Shown here: piece by piece, positions 16,826 to 26,486 of the stretch
How the letters are laid out: each line of letters opens with the position of its first letter
Numbering within the stretch: the stretch's first letter is position 1
NCBI GenBank assembly: GCA_031800475.1
Contig: DAPKRQ010000114.1
Location: 1 to 28,507, forward strand
From: Kuafuiihalomonas phototrophica
Lineage (GTDB): Bacteria; Myxococcota; Kuafuiibacteriia; Kuafuiibacteriales; Kuafuiibacteriaceae
Direction of reading: 5' to 3'
Length of the DNA stretch: 28,507 nt
Notes under the pieces: generated by a model
The model's database searches: none
Told to the model about the DNA's origin: nothing
What the model saw: only the letters and a program-made list of their open reading frames with translations
Program-made: the position numbers and the translations under genes

Positions 16826-19800
16826 TCAGTCTCGATCCGGAGGCGGAGTCGGCCGGCGCTGCTGGAGCACCTGCAGCTGGCTTTCGAGGACCCGCAGCTG
16901 CGCCTTGACGAAGTCCGCCAGGCCATGTCCGGCCCCGGTGGACGGCGCGGATGCGGCCGGTACGACCGGCGCCGAAGTCGCAGCGCTCGAAGCCGAAGTC
17001 GGTGCGGCGGGGTGGGGTCGCTCTGCGGGCGCCGGAGTCGGGCTCGGCGTCACGTGGGCTTCCGCAACCACCTCGAGCTGCGTTTCGTCGAAGGAGTACG
17101 GGGGCAGACACAGGGCTGGCGAGCGTTCGTCGAGGGCCGAGATCCGCACCGGCACGCCGGCGCTCCATAGCTTGCCGGCCGTCGAAAGCAGGTCGGCAAC
17201 CTCCGAACCCTTGTCCTTTCCAGTGGAAGGCATCGACGCGAAGACCGGGATCTTTCGGTCGCTCGCAGTTTGGCGAGCCAGCGAGCCGAGGGTCGCTCTC
17301 GGGCCCACTTCGAGCAGGATGTCACATTCCGCCGAGGCCGCAGCGATGGCCGAGCGAAAGCGGACCGTGGCCCGGGCGTGACGTCCCCAGTAGCCGGGGT
17401 CGGTGGCATCTGTGGCCGACATCGGCTCGGCCGTGACCGTCGACATGATCCGCAACTCGGGCGGCTTCAGTGCGAATCCGGCCGCGACCTGGCTCAGGGG
17501 CTCGACGACCGGGTCCATCATGGCCGAGTGAAACGCGTGGCTCGTATGGAGCCGCTTGTGGGGGATTTGGACCGCGTCGAGGGCCGATTCGACGTCCGAG
17601 ATCCCATCTTCTGGACCGGCCAGCACGCACAGCTCGGGACCGTTGTCGGCCGCGACCTGCACCCGATCGTTCGTCAGAGCCTGCACCCGATCCGCCCCGG
17701 TCCGAACCGACAACATCACTCCGGAAGGCAGGTCCTGCATCAAGCGGCCTCGCTCGGCGACCAGATGGATCGCGTCTTCTTCCGAAAGGATGCCCGCCAG
17801 GACGGCCGCGACGAACTCGCCGATGCTGTGGCCGACCATCACCGAGGGCTGAACACCCCACGCTTGCCACTGCCGGGCCAAGGCAAGCTCGACGGCGAAC
17901 AGAGCCGGCTGCGTGATCCGGGTCTGGGTCAAGTTGCGGCGGGCCTCTTCGGGCTCCTCGGGGACTTCGAGGATCAGCCGCTCCAGGTCGAGGCCCACCC
18001 GTTCGCTGGCGAGGCGGGCCGTGCTCCGAAACGCCGTTCGGTATCCATCGAAACGCTCGAACAGCTGTCGTCCCATGCCCAAGGCCTGAACACCTTGACC
18101 GGGAAACATGAAGCCGACGCGGAGATCGCCGGAGCATTCGTTGGGCTTGACCGCTTCCAGCTTGCGCCGGCCTTCTTCTGAGGTTTCGGCCCACACGGCC
18201 GCTCGGAGCCGCTGGGCCTTGCGCCTCGTTGCCAATGCGGCTCCCACCGCACGGACAGACAGATCCGGATGCCGGGCCCACCACGCCGAAAGGCTTCGGA
18301 TGTTTCGTTCGAATGCCGCCGGGGAGTGGGCCGACACGGCCAGCAGACCCGGTCCGGACTCGAGCAAAGGCGCGGGCTTTGGTGCCTCCTCCACCACCAC
18401 GTGGGCATTCGTTCCACCGATGCCGAAGCTGCTGACTCCTCCACGTCGGGGGCTTTCGGTCTGCCGAACCCAGGGTTCGCAATCTCCGATCACCCGAAAG
18501 GGCAGTTTGTCGAAGTCGATCCGTGGGTTCGGTGTTCGGTGGTGCACCGTCGGAACCAAGGTGTCGTGGCGCAGGCACAGCAAGAGCTTGATGAGCCCAG
18601 TGAGTCCGGCTGCGGCGTCCAAGTGACCGAGGTTGCTCTTGACCGAACCCACTCGGACCGGGTCCGGCCGCGTTCGCCCGCGAAAGACCCGCCCCAGACC
18701 CTCCATTTCGATCGGGTCTCCGATCGGAGTGGCGGTTCCGTGGGCTTCGACCACGTCGATGTCGTCGGGGCTAAGCCCGGCGCTCTCGAGAGCGGCTGCG
18801 ATGACCTCCGCCTGACCCTCGACGCTGGGCGCTGCAAAGCTGGCTTTCATGCCGCCGTCGTTGTTGATGGCCCCGCCGCGGATGATCCCGTGAATCGACC
18901 GGCCCGCGCGGCGAGCGGCCGACAAAGGTTGGAGCACGACCGCGGCCACGCCGTCGCTGAACACTGTGCCGGTGGCCTCTGCGTCGAAGGGGCGGCACGT
19001 CCCGTCGGCCGAGTGTATGCTGCCTTCGTTGTGTACATGGCCTCGCTCTGGAGGGCACTTGACGCAGGCTCCACCGACCACTGCAGCCTCGCAAAGCCCG
19101 TTTCGAAGGGCCCAGAAAGCCTGGACCAGAGCCACCAGCGACGTGGAGCAGGCGGTATTCACGCTGATGGCCGGCCCCCGCAGATCGAGCCGATGGGCGA
19201 TGGTGGTCGCCACGAAGTCCTTTTCGTTTCCAGCGGCCAGGGCCATCTCCCCGACCCGCTCGCAGAAGTCGGGACGGAGTTTCGTCAAAAAAGAACGGTA
19301 GGTGTTGTTGGCCACGCCTGCGACTACCCCCACCCGGGCTGCTTCGGTTTCGATCAGGCCCGCGTCCTCCAGCGCCTGATGGCAGGCCAGGAGCAGCAGG
19401 CGGATCTGTGGGTCCACCAGCATCGCGGAGTTGGGGGACATACCGAAAAACGCCGGATCGAAGCGGTCCCAACCCTCCACGACTCCGCGCGCCGGCACGT
19501 ATCCCGGGTCGTTGCGAATGGCGGCATCTTGAAACCAGGGGATTTCGTGCTCCTCGAAGCGGCGGATGCAGTCGCGTCCTTCCAAGAGATTCTGCCACAG
19601 CGATTCCACGTCGGGTGATCCGGGCCATCGACCCGCCATCCCGACTACGGCGATGGGGTCGGCTCGGGTTGCGGAACGGTCAGTCGCCACTCCGTGTTGG
19701 AGCGGTCGAGTTCGAACTGGTTCAGCCAGCTTGCCGAAGACGGGCCGATCGTACAGGTCGACCACCGTCAGCGAGACCCCTTCGGACCGGGCCCGGGACA

Positions 19801-21505
19801 CGAAGCGGAGAGCCAGTGCGGAGGTTCCTCCGGCGTCGAAGAAGTGGCTGCCGTCGGTGGGAGGTTGGTCCAAAACTTCCTGCCATACACGGGCCAGCAC
19901 CGATCGCACCGCTTCATCATTCAGCGATGCCCGGTGCTCGGACTGTGATGTGTCCGCACCGAAGGCGCGGGGGAGGGCTTCGCGATCGACCTTGCCGTTC
20001 GGCTTGGTCGGGATCTCTTCGATTCGACCGATCCGAGCCGGAATCATGTAGCTCGGCAAGCGGTCCCGCAGGTGATCCTGAAGGGACCGGAAGTCGGGCT
20101 CCGGTGCTCCTTTCGCCTGGACGACGTAGGCCACCAACTCCTTCGTCTTTGGCGAAGACTCCTGCACGGCGGCGACCGACCGAAGCACGGTCGGATGGGC
20201 ATTCAGTGCGTTCTCGACATCGCCGAGCTCGACCCGATAGCCTCGTACCTTGACCTGGCCGTCGAGTCTTCGTACGAAGCGAAGAAGACCATCGGCATCC
20301 AGGAATACCTCGTCTCGGCTACGCATGACCCGTTCCGTTTTGCCGTCAACTTCCATCGAAACGAATCGCTCGCTCGTCAGCTCTGGGCGTTTTCGGTACC
20401 CGAGCGCGAGACAGTCCCCCGCGATCAATAGTTCGCCGACTTCTTCGGGGCCTGCTGGGGCGCCGTGTTCGTTCACCACGTATAGGCGGGCCGTGCCGAC
20501 CCGCGTTCCGATCGGAACGGGTCCGGGGTCGTCGTGGTCGGGTTCGAGCTCGTGCGCCACGCAGGAGACGGAAGCTTCGGTGGGACCGTACTCGTTGAAG
20601 ACCTTCACGCCAGCCCTCAACCAGGGCTCGACCTGCCGCCCGTATAGCTGTTCCCCGCCGACGACGATGGAGCGGGTGGCGGCCCGAAGTCGTTCCGCAG
20701 GGAGCATCTGGGCCAACAGCTCCGCGTGCAGCGGAGTCAGCTTGATGTAGTTGTAGCCCCCATGATGACGCAGGTGCTCGGCCATGGGGTCTGGCGTGCT
20801 TGGGTTGGACGTGTCGACGATGGTCAGCGGCGTGCCGCAGGCCAGTGGAGGGAAAGGAGAGGTCGCGGTCGAGTCGAACGCGATGGATCCGTGGAACGGC
20901 AGGCCTCCTCCGGCGGCCACCTCGTACTTGGCGCGGGCCCATTCGACGTACTGAACCACCCCCCGGTGGGGCACGACGACGCCTTTGGGTCGTCCCGTCG
21001 AACCCGATGTGTAGATCAGGTACGCCGGATCCTCTCGGGTGGCGATGGGGTCGGGACGGTCCTGGCGGGTTGCCGCCGCGGTGACGGACTCCGGGGTTTC
21101 GCTTCCCGGAAGCGCGTCGGGATGCTCCGCCAACACCACCTTCGCTTCGGCATCCTCCAGAACCTGGGCGAGACGGTCCGCCGGATGCTTGGGGTCCATG
21201 GGAACGAAGGCCGCCCCGGCCTTCAGGATACCGAGCATCACTGCCGGGGTTTCGAAGCTGGGCGTGCTGCACCACGCGACCCGGTCTTTGACGCCCACTC
21301 CACGGTCGCGAAGGGCCCACGCCAGCCGATTTGCCCGTGCCTCGAGTTCTCCAAAGCTCACGGCCAATCCTCGAGCCGGATCCCGCACCGCGATGGACTC
21401 GGGGTGAGCGTCCGCAGCGGCCTCGATCAGCTCGTGAAGCAGCGCGCTCGAGTCCTCGACGGGTGGCCCCCACCAGTCACTCCAAAAGGACCAACTGCCT
21501 CCCAT
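16826..21505 (-). CDS. Hybrid NRPS/PKS: A-PCP-KS-AT, no carrier after AT
   Basis: 1559 aa from ATG 21505 (GTG 21565 would add 20 residues; neither has a Shine-Dalgarno). Adenylation domain about 20-520: TSGSTGRPKG core, NEYGPTE, and PTKPNGK near 500. My eye-read specificity code is D-S-T-K-V-G-E-V-S-K, closest to Asn/Asp codes. PCP with DAGGTS, Ser562. Ketosynthase about 615-1040: TACSTS with Cys786, EAHGTA, KSNLGH. Acyltransferase about 1130-1430: FPGQG, GHSIGE with Ser1227, and HAFH, which favours malonyl-CoA. After the post-AT linker (LPPYSFDETQ) there is a Pro/Ala/Ser spacer and a final helix (AQLRVLESQLQVL). No ACP, KR or TE follows, and no condensation domain precedes, so it should load the first amino acid and extend it once. 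It is last in the cluster. Confidence 0.93.
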   Translation of the reverse strand: MGGSWSFWSDWWGPPVEDSSALLHELIEAAADAHPESIAVRDPARGLAVSFGELEARANRLAWALRDRGVGVKDRVAWCSTPSFETPAVMLGILKAGAAFVPMDPKHPADRLAQVLEDAEAKVVLAEHPDALPGSETPESVTAAATRQDRPDPIATREDPAYLIYTSGSTGRPKGVVVPHRGVVQYVEWARAKYEVAAGGGLPFHGSIAFDSTATSPFPPLACGTPLTIVDTSNPSTPDPMAEHLRHHGGYNYIKLTPLHAELLAQMLPAERLRAATRSIVVGGEQLYGRQVEPWLRAGVKVFNEYGPTEASVSCVAHELEPDHDDPGPVPIGTRVGTARLYVVNEHGAPAGPEEVGELLIAGDCLALGYRKRPELTSERFVSMEVDGKTERVMRSRDEVFLDADGLLRFVRRLDGQVKVRGYRVELGDVENALNAHPTVLRSVAAVQESSPKTKELVAYVVQAKGAPEPDFRSLQDHLRDRLPSYMIPARIGRIEEIPTKPNGKVDREALPRAFGADTSQSEHRASLNDEAVRSVLARVWQEVLDQPPTDGSHFFDAGGTSALALRFVSRARSEGVSLTVVDLYDRPVFGKLAEPVRTRPLQHGVATDRSATRADPIAVVGMAGRWPGSPDVESLWQNLLEGRDCIRRFEEHEIPWFQDAAIRNDPGYVPARGVVEGWDRFDPAFFGMSPNSAMLVDPQIRLLLLACHQALEDAGLIETEAARVGVVAGVANNTYRSFLTKLRPDFCERVGEMALAAGNEKDFVATTIAHRLDLRGPAISVNTACSTSLVALVQAFWALRNGLCEAAVVGGACVKCPPERGHVHNEGSIHSADGTCRPFDAEATGTVFSDGVAAVVLQPLSAARRAGRSIHGIIRGGAINNDGGMKASFAAPSVEGQAEVIAAALESAGLSPDDIDVVEAHGTATPIGDPIEMEGLGRVFRGRTRPDPVRVGSVKSNLGHLDAAAGLTGLIKLLLCLRHDTLVPTVHHRTPNPRIDFDKLPFRVIGDCEPWVRQTESPRRGGVSSFGIGGTNAHVVVEEAPKPAPLLESGPGLLAVSAHSPAAFERNIRSLSAWWARHPDLSVRAVGAALATRRKAQRLRAAVWAETSEEGRRKLEAVKPNECSGDLRVGFMFPGQGVQALGMGRQLFERFDGYRTAFRSTARLASERVGLDLERLILEVPEEPEEARRNLTQTRITQPALFAVELALARQWQAWGVQPSVMVGHSIGEFVAAVLAGILSEEDAIHLVAERGRLMQDLPSGVMLSVRTGADRVQALTNDRVQVAADNGPELCVLAGPEDGISDVESALDAVQIPHKRLHTSHAFHSAMMDPVVEPLSQVAAGFALKPPELRIMSTVTAEPMSATDATDPGYWGRHARATVRFRSAIAAASAECDILLEVGPRATLGSLARQTASDRKIPVFASMPSTGKDKGSEVADLLSTAGKLWSAGVPVRISALDERSPALCLPPYSFDETQLEVVAEAHVTPSPTPAPAERPHPAAPTSASSAATSAPVVPAASAPSTGAGHGLADFVKAQLRVLESQLQVLQQRRPTPPPDRD

Positions 21506-21664
21506 GCGGATCGAATACCACGGACCCGGGGCGTGAGGAGCCCCTCCCCCGGGCTCGGACTGCACCCGGATGGACGGTCGAACTCTGCGAAGCTGCCCGC
21601 CGCTGCGCCATGGATGGGCCGGAGCAGGAACTGACGGCTCGCCGGTCGGCCCGCAGGGCCGGTC

Positions 21665-22384
21665 TCAGTCCCCGTCGAGAGGTTTTCGAAGGTAGCCTTG
21701 AGTGTAGCCGCCCCCCCACAGCTGCCCCGGTTTGACGGAGGCACCGAAGAAGCGGTCGCAAGCCATCTTGACTCCAGGGTTGGTGCCGTCTGGAGGGTGG
21801 CGGTCCGGATCGCAATAATCCGTCATGAGGAGGATGCCGCCGGGAGAGAGCCGGGGCCATGCGTGCCGGAGAAGGTGCTCCACGATGCGACTGTGTTCGT
21901 CCGGGGGCCCGCCCCAACCGCAATCGATGTTCATGAAGGCGATTCGAGCCGGGAGCTCGGCCGGAACCGTATCTTCGAACCGTCCCTCATGCAGTTCGGG
22001 AAAGGGAAGAGCCCCCTGTTCGAAGCGACGGCGGAGAACCTCTTTGGGAGGACGATTCTCTCCGATGGAGTGCTCGAAGCTATCGTAGCAGTGGAAGACC
22101 TTGTTGCTCCCGTTGTCGAGCAAGACTTTCGCCAGAATGAATGCGCTTTCGCCGGTGAAGGTGCCGAATTCCACGAAGTCTCCCGGAACGCGGTATGCGA
22201 GGACCTGCTCTGCCAGGTGCACCAGGTTCATGCGCTGCTCCGTCGTGCTCATGTCTACGCTCGGGTCGATCAGGGGCTGCAGTGTCACGCGCGCCCGGCG
22301 ACGGAGGATCCGGTTGGCAGCGCGGATCAGCAGGCCCCCCCGGGTGTCCCATTGAGAGCCCAATGCTACGAAGACATGATCCAT
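21665..22384 (-). CDS. TylF-like SAM-dependent methyltransferase
   Basis: 239 aa. SAM-binding motif VEFGTFTGESA (71-81), an acidic strand end CYDSFE (99-104), NIDCGWGGPPDEHSRIVEHL (152-171) and LSPGGILLMTDY (179-190). These match the TylF/MycF O-methyltransferase fold, whose members use a metal to methylate sugar or other hydroxyls. The usual IDxDLY and DDYG metal-site motifs are altered here (IDCGW, TDYC), so substrate and metal use may differ. It starts 10 bases after the NRPS stop. The NRPS stop codon is part of TGAGG, which can serve as its ribosome site, so the two are coupled. It probably methylates the cluster product or an amino acid precursor (inference). Confidence 0.9.
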   Translation of the reverse strand: MDHVFVALGSQWDTRGGLLIRAANRILRRRARVTLQPLIDPSVDMSTTEQRMNLVHLAEQVLAYRVPGDFVEFGTFTGESAFILAKVLLDNGSNKVFHCYDSFEHSIGENRPPKEVLRRRFEQGALPFPELHEGRFEDTVPAELPARIAFMNIDCGWGGPPDEHSRIVEHLLRHAWPRLSPGGILLMTDYCDPDRHPPDGTNPGVKMACDRFFGASVKPGQLWGGGYTQGYLRKPLDGD

Positions 22385-22394
22385 GAGCGTTGCC

Positions 22395-25300
22395 TCAAAT
22401 CCGTGCGCTGTTATTCGCTTGGAACGAGGAGGCTCCCGGCTCTTCGGCGGGCGGCCTCCCGGTTTCTCGAAGCGCTAGCTCCTTCAGAAAGTCCGCGATG
22501 GCCGTGACGTTCGGTTCCTGCAGCATGGTCGAGTGCCCGCCGGGTGCGTCGAACGTTCGAATGCGTCCCGTCGTGAGCCCTTCCCACCCGAGAGCGGCCT
22601 CTCGATGGAATGCCTTCATCGGAGTGTCGGCTCCGTCGCCTTCGCTGGCTCTGACCAGCACGATCGGACTCGAAATGGCGCCGCGCGGACGGTAGCGCCG
22701 TTCGGCGAACGAGTAGACGCTGAATACCGACAGGTTTTGCAGGAACGGCGGGAGCTCGCCCAGTCGCCCCTCGCGGACGGCCCGCCGGAACATTTCGTAG
22801 CGGACTCGCTCCAAGTAGTCGCCGACCCGCGACTCGGCTTCGAAACGGATCAGTCGGCCGATGCGGTCCCGGCTTTCCTCGAGGACGTGAACCGCACGCT
22901 GCCACAGGGATCCGTTCGCCTTCTGAAGCGCGCGACCGAACCGCGCGATCCGGGTGCGCTGGTCGTGGTGGGTCGGGGTCGCCAAGGGCGAGGCTGCATC
23001 GAGCAGAACCAGCCCGGCCACCGGCCGGCCCCGTCGTTCCAAGTTTCGGACAATTTCGAATGCGATCACACCCCCTGCGCAGAGCCCTCCGACCCAACAT
23101 GGGCCCTCGGGATGCTCGTCCACGATCCGCCGAGTGTAGGCCTCGGCCATCTCCTCGATGGTGGCGTGGACGGTGGGGACGTTGGCAGCCGACTCGGGGC
23201 CCAGTCCGAACACACCGAAATCATCTTCCAGGCCCTTGGAAAGAGCGCGGTACGGAATGATCTCCCCGAACCCGTCGTGGACGAAGAAAAACCGTTGCGC
23301 GCTGCTCGACTCCGGACTCGTGCCGAAGGAGGCAGAACGTTCGCCGACCCGCTCCGCACCGAGCTCGTCGACCAGGGCACGGACGGTCCCAGCGGTGAGA
23401 ATGGTGCTCACCGGAAGGCTTTTGCCGAAGCATTCTCGGATTCGCGCGAACAGCTTCACCGCCTGCAGAGAATTTCCACCCGCCTCGAAGAACTCGTCGG
23501 TCGGTCCGAAATCGTCGGTACCGAGCACCTCGCGCCAAATCTCGGCCACGGCGCGCTCGGCGGGGTTGTCGCTCTCCGTCGCCTTGGAGCCCGTTCGAGG
23601 CTCGCCGGCCGACCCCGCTGCGTCCGATCGAGACAGCGCCAACAGTGCGCGCCGGTCGACCTTTCCATTGGGTGTGGTTGGAAAAGAGCTGACGGCGAAG
23701 AAGCGATCCGGAATCATGTAGGCCGGTAGAGTCCGCGATAGAGCCTCGCGCAGGTCGTTCGCGGTGGCGGTACCCATGAAGAACGCCACGAGGCGCTGGA
23801 AGCCGTCGGCACCGGTTTCGGTCAAAACGTGCGCCGAGTTCACACCTGGCGTCCCGAGGATCTGGCTTTCGATCTCCTTGAGTTCGATACGGAAGCCCCG
23901 GACCTTCACCTGGTCGTCGGCGCGACCGATGAAGTCCAACTCGCCGGTGGGCAGAAGGCGGACCAGGTCGCCGGTTCGATACCAGCGTCTGCCACGCGCG
24001 TGGACGAAACGTTCGGCGGTCAGCTCTGGCGCGTCGAAATACCCGCGTGCGAGCTGAGCGCCGCCGAGCCACAGCTCCCCCGGAACCCCCGTCGGAACCG
24101 GTTGACCCCGATCGTCGACCACCGCAGCGGTGACGTTGCGAATCGGCCGGCCCAAGGTCACGCGATCGTCGTCGATGACCCGCATGAAAGCCCAGACGGT
24201 GCACTCGGTGGGGCCATAGGCGTTGACCAGTCGGTCGACGCGACGGCGAACCGCACCTGCCAGATCTTCGGGCAGGGCCTCGCCGCCGCAGACCGCCCGC
24301 AGCCCGCGGGTAGACTGCCAGCCCACCGTCAGGAGCATGCGATATGTCACCGGCGTCGCCTGAAAGATGGTGATGTCACCCCGTTCCAGTCGTTCTCGAA
24401 GCTGAGAGGGCTCCTTGCTCATTTCGGTCGAAGCGAGGACCACGGTGGCTCCGCAACTGAGTGGCACGAACAATTCGAGCACCGAAATGTCGAATGAGAC
24501 GGTGGTAATGGCCAATAGTCGGTCGGCGTGCACCACCCGCAGCTCCTGCTGCATGGCGTCCAAGAAATTCGAAAGGGCTCCGTGCTCGATGGCCACGCCC
24601 TTTGGCCGGCCCGTGGAGCCAGACGTGAACATCACGTAGGCCAGATCCTCGGCTGCTGGCCGTGGAGTCGGTGCGGACGCCGAGCCCGACGCACCATGCA
24701 GCTCGTCGATTCGAACGACGGCGTCGAAGGGGTCCCCATCGGAGCCGACCAGGCAGCAGGGCTGCGACAGATCCAAGATGGTCTGCTTTCGCTCGGTGGG
24801 CAGCGCCGGATCCAAAGGAACGTAGGCCGCGCGGCACTGCAGGATGGCCAGGAGCACTGCCACCAGGTCGGGCGTCCTCGGCAGGTGGACCGCCACCCGG
24901 TCTCCAGGCTTGACATCGCGAGCGAGCAAAGCCGCCGCCATCGAATTCGCCACGTCCCGAAGTCGTTCGTAGGTCCAGGTTCGTTCCCCGGACTCGATAG
25001 CCACCGCAGTCGGGTTGGTCTCGGCGGCGGCATGAAATCGAGCCACCAGCGTCTCTTCTGGAGCGAAGGGGGCCTGCGTATCGAGGAGGGAGGCGTGGAG
25101 TGCTCGGTCCGACTCGGGCAGAATGTCCAGTTCGGCCAGCGGCGTCTCGGGGCTCCCGTCGATCGCCCAGAGCAGGCTTTCGAAGGTGTTCAGCCACCGT
25201 TCGATGGTCTCCTGGCGGAACAGGTTGGTGTTGTAGTTCAACTCCAGCAAAACGCTGGAGCGCCGGTCGACTGCGTTGAGAAATATCTCGAACGGATCGT

Positions 25301-26486
25301 ACCGTCGCGGCACGGTAAACCAGCTCGTGTCGACCTCGGGACCGAAGTCGAGGGTGGCTGTCGGTGGATCCAGGTTGAAAGTGACGGGTATCAATGGCAC
25401 CCGGCTGGCATCCGAGGAGCGGGGCAATCGTTCGACCAGTTCCCCGAACGTGATCCGGCGGTGGTCCAAGGCTTCGAGAAGGGAGCTTTTCGTATCCTTC
25501 AGGAGCTGGTCGAAGCCCTGGTCGGGTGAAACCGTGAGGCGAATCGGGAGCATCATGACGAAATGCCCCAGGGTCGATTCGGCCCCGACCATCGGTTGCC
25601 CGGCAGCAGGCATGCCCACGACGAAGTCCGTGCGCCCGGTCAGTCGGTGGATCAAGGCCGCGAAGGCGGCCTGCATGGTGACGAGGAAGGTGCACTTGTG
25701 CTTCGCGCCGAGCTTGCGGATCCGGCCCACCAGCTCGGCGTCGAGGCTGCGGTCGAGCCTTGCCGAGTCGAAGGTTCGCACGGACGGCCGAGTGAAATCG
25801 GTCGGAAGGTCCAGCGGCTCCGAAAGGCCTCGAAGGTGCTCGACCCACCAGTTCAGATTCGCGCGGGCCTCCGCCGACGACTGGTATGTCGCATCGGCTT
25901 GCATGATCGAAGCCAGGCTCGCAGGCGTGTCCGAGACCGGCGACTCGCCCCGCCCGAGCGCCCGGTACGCGTCAGCCAGTTCGGACATGAACAGGCCAAA
26001 GCTCCATCCATCGCAGGCGAGGTGGTGCATTCGAAGGAAGAGATGATGTCGCTGGGGCTCGACCTCCACCAGCTCGAACCGACAGAGAGGACCCCGAGCC
26101 AGGTCGAAGGGGGTGCTGGTTTCTCGCTTCCGCAGGTCTCGAAGGGCCGCCTCCACGTCCGCCGCGTCGATGCGAGAGCGCTCCAGTCGCACCGAGGCGT
26201 CCCGCTGGATCAACAAAAAGTCACCCTGGGGACTGAAGGTCGAGCGGACTGCTTCGTGGCGCCGAAGCAGGTGCTCAAGTGCCCGCTCGAGCCGCTCCGG
26301 GTGCAAGTCGCCGTCGAATCGAATCTCGACGACCTCGTTGTAGGCAAGGTTGGCCGGTTCGCCTCCGAGCTGCACCGCCAGCCAGAGCTCCCGCATCGAG
26401 GGAGACAAAGGTGCGGCCGCGGCGAGTTCGCCGTCGCTGAAGGGGTCGTGATCCGTCGGCGTCGCTTCGATGAGGTCGGAGGTCAT
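22395..26486 (-). CDS. Terminal NRPS module: C-A-PCP-TE with Cys-type thioesterase
   Basis: 1363 aa. Condensation domain about 25-450 with HHLACDG at about 155. Adenylation domain about 475-960: TSGSTGRPKG near 622, NAYGPTE near 757, RTGDL, PTTPNGK near 937. My eye-read code is D-I-L-Q-V-G-A-V-W-K, closest to glycine codes. PCP with EAGGNSLQ, Ser1006. Thioesterase about 1060-1345 with GLCAGG, so Cys1136 replaces the usual Ser nucleophile, plus GLVLLDA and a GGHST histidine. It should join the upstream chain to its own amino acid and release the product by hydrolysis or cyclisation. ATG 26486 overlaps the aminotransferase stop in ATGA, so they are coupled; an in-frame start at 26543 is inside that gene and rejected. 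Confidence 0.95.
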   Translation of the reverse strand: MTSDLIEATPTDHDPFSDGELAAAAPLSPSMRELWLAVQLGGEPANLAYNEVVEIRFDGDLHPERLERALEHLLRRHEAVRSTFSPQGDFLLIQRDASVRLERSRIDAADVEAALRDLRKRETSTPFDLARGPLCRFELVEVEPQRHHLFLRMHHLACDGWSFGLFMSELADAYRALGRGESPVSDTPASLASIMQADATYQSSAEARANLNWWVEHLRGLSEPLDLPTDFTRPSVRTFDSARLDRSLDAELVGRIRKLGAKHKCTFLVTMQAAFAALIHRLTGRTDFVVGMPAAGQPMVGAESTLGHFVMMLPIRLTVSPDQGFDQLLKDTKSSLLEALDHRRITFGELVERLPRSSDASRVPLIPVTFNLDPPTATLDFGPEVDTSWFTVPRRYDPFEIFLNAVDRRSSVLLELNYNTNLFRQETIERWLNTFESLLWAIDGSPETPLAELDILPESDRALHASLLDTQAPFAPEETLVARFHAAAETNPTAVAIESGERTWTYERLRDVANSMAAALLARDVKPGDRVAVHLPRTPDLVAVLLAILQCRAAYVPLDPALPTERKQTILDLSQPCCLVGSDGDPFDAVVRIDELHGASGSASAPTPRPAAEDLAYVMFTSGSTGRPKGVAIEHGALSNFLDAMQQELRVVHADRLLAITTVSFDISVLELFVPLSCGATVVLASTEMSKEPSQLRERLERGDITIFQATPVTYRMLLTVGWQSTRGLRAVCGGEALPEDLAGAVRRRVDRLVNAYGPTECTVWAFMRVIDDDRVTLGRPIRNVTAAVVDDRGQPVPTGVPGELWLGGAQLARGYFDAPELTAERFVHARGRRWYRTGDLVRLLPTGELDFIGRADDQVKVRGFRIELKEIESQILGTPGVNSAHVLTETGADGFQRLVAFFMGTATANDLREALSRTLPAYMIPDRFFAVSSFPTTPNGKVDRRALLALSRSDAAGSAGEPRTGSKATESDNPAERAVAEIWREVLGTDDFGPTDEFFEAGGNSLQAVKLFARIRECFGKSLPVSTILTAGTVRALVDELGAERVGERSASFGTSPESSSAQRFFFVHDGFGEIIPYRALSKGLEDDFGVFGLGPESAANVPTVHATIEEMAEAYTRRIVDEHPEGPCWVGGLCAGGVIAFEIVRNLERRGRPVAGLVLLDAASPLATPTHHDQRTRIARFGRALQKANGSLWQRAVHVLEESRDRIGRLIRFEAESRVGDYLERVRYEMFRRAVREGRLGELPPFLQNLSVFSVYSFAERRYRPRGAISSPIVLVRASEGDGADTPMKAFHREAALGWEGLTTGRIRTFDAPGGHSTMLQEPNVTAIADFLKELALRETGRPPAEEPGASSFQANNSARI

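Noticed and set aside
21647..21661. CGGCCC / GGGCCG hairpin just after the methyltransferase gene, considered as a terminator
   Set aside because: No T run follows, and the next cluster gene is on the same strand and probably co-transcribed.
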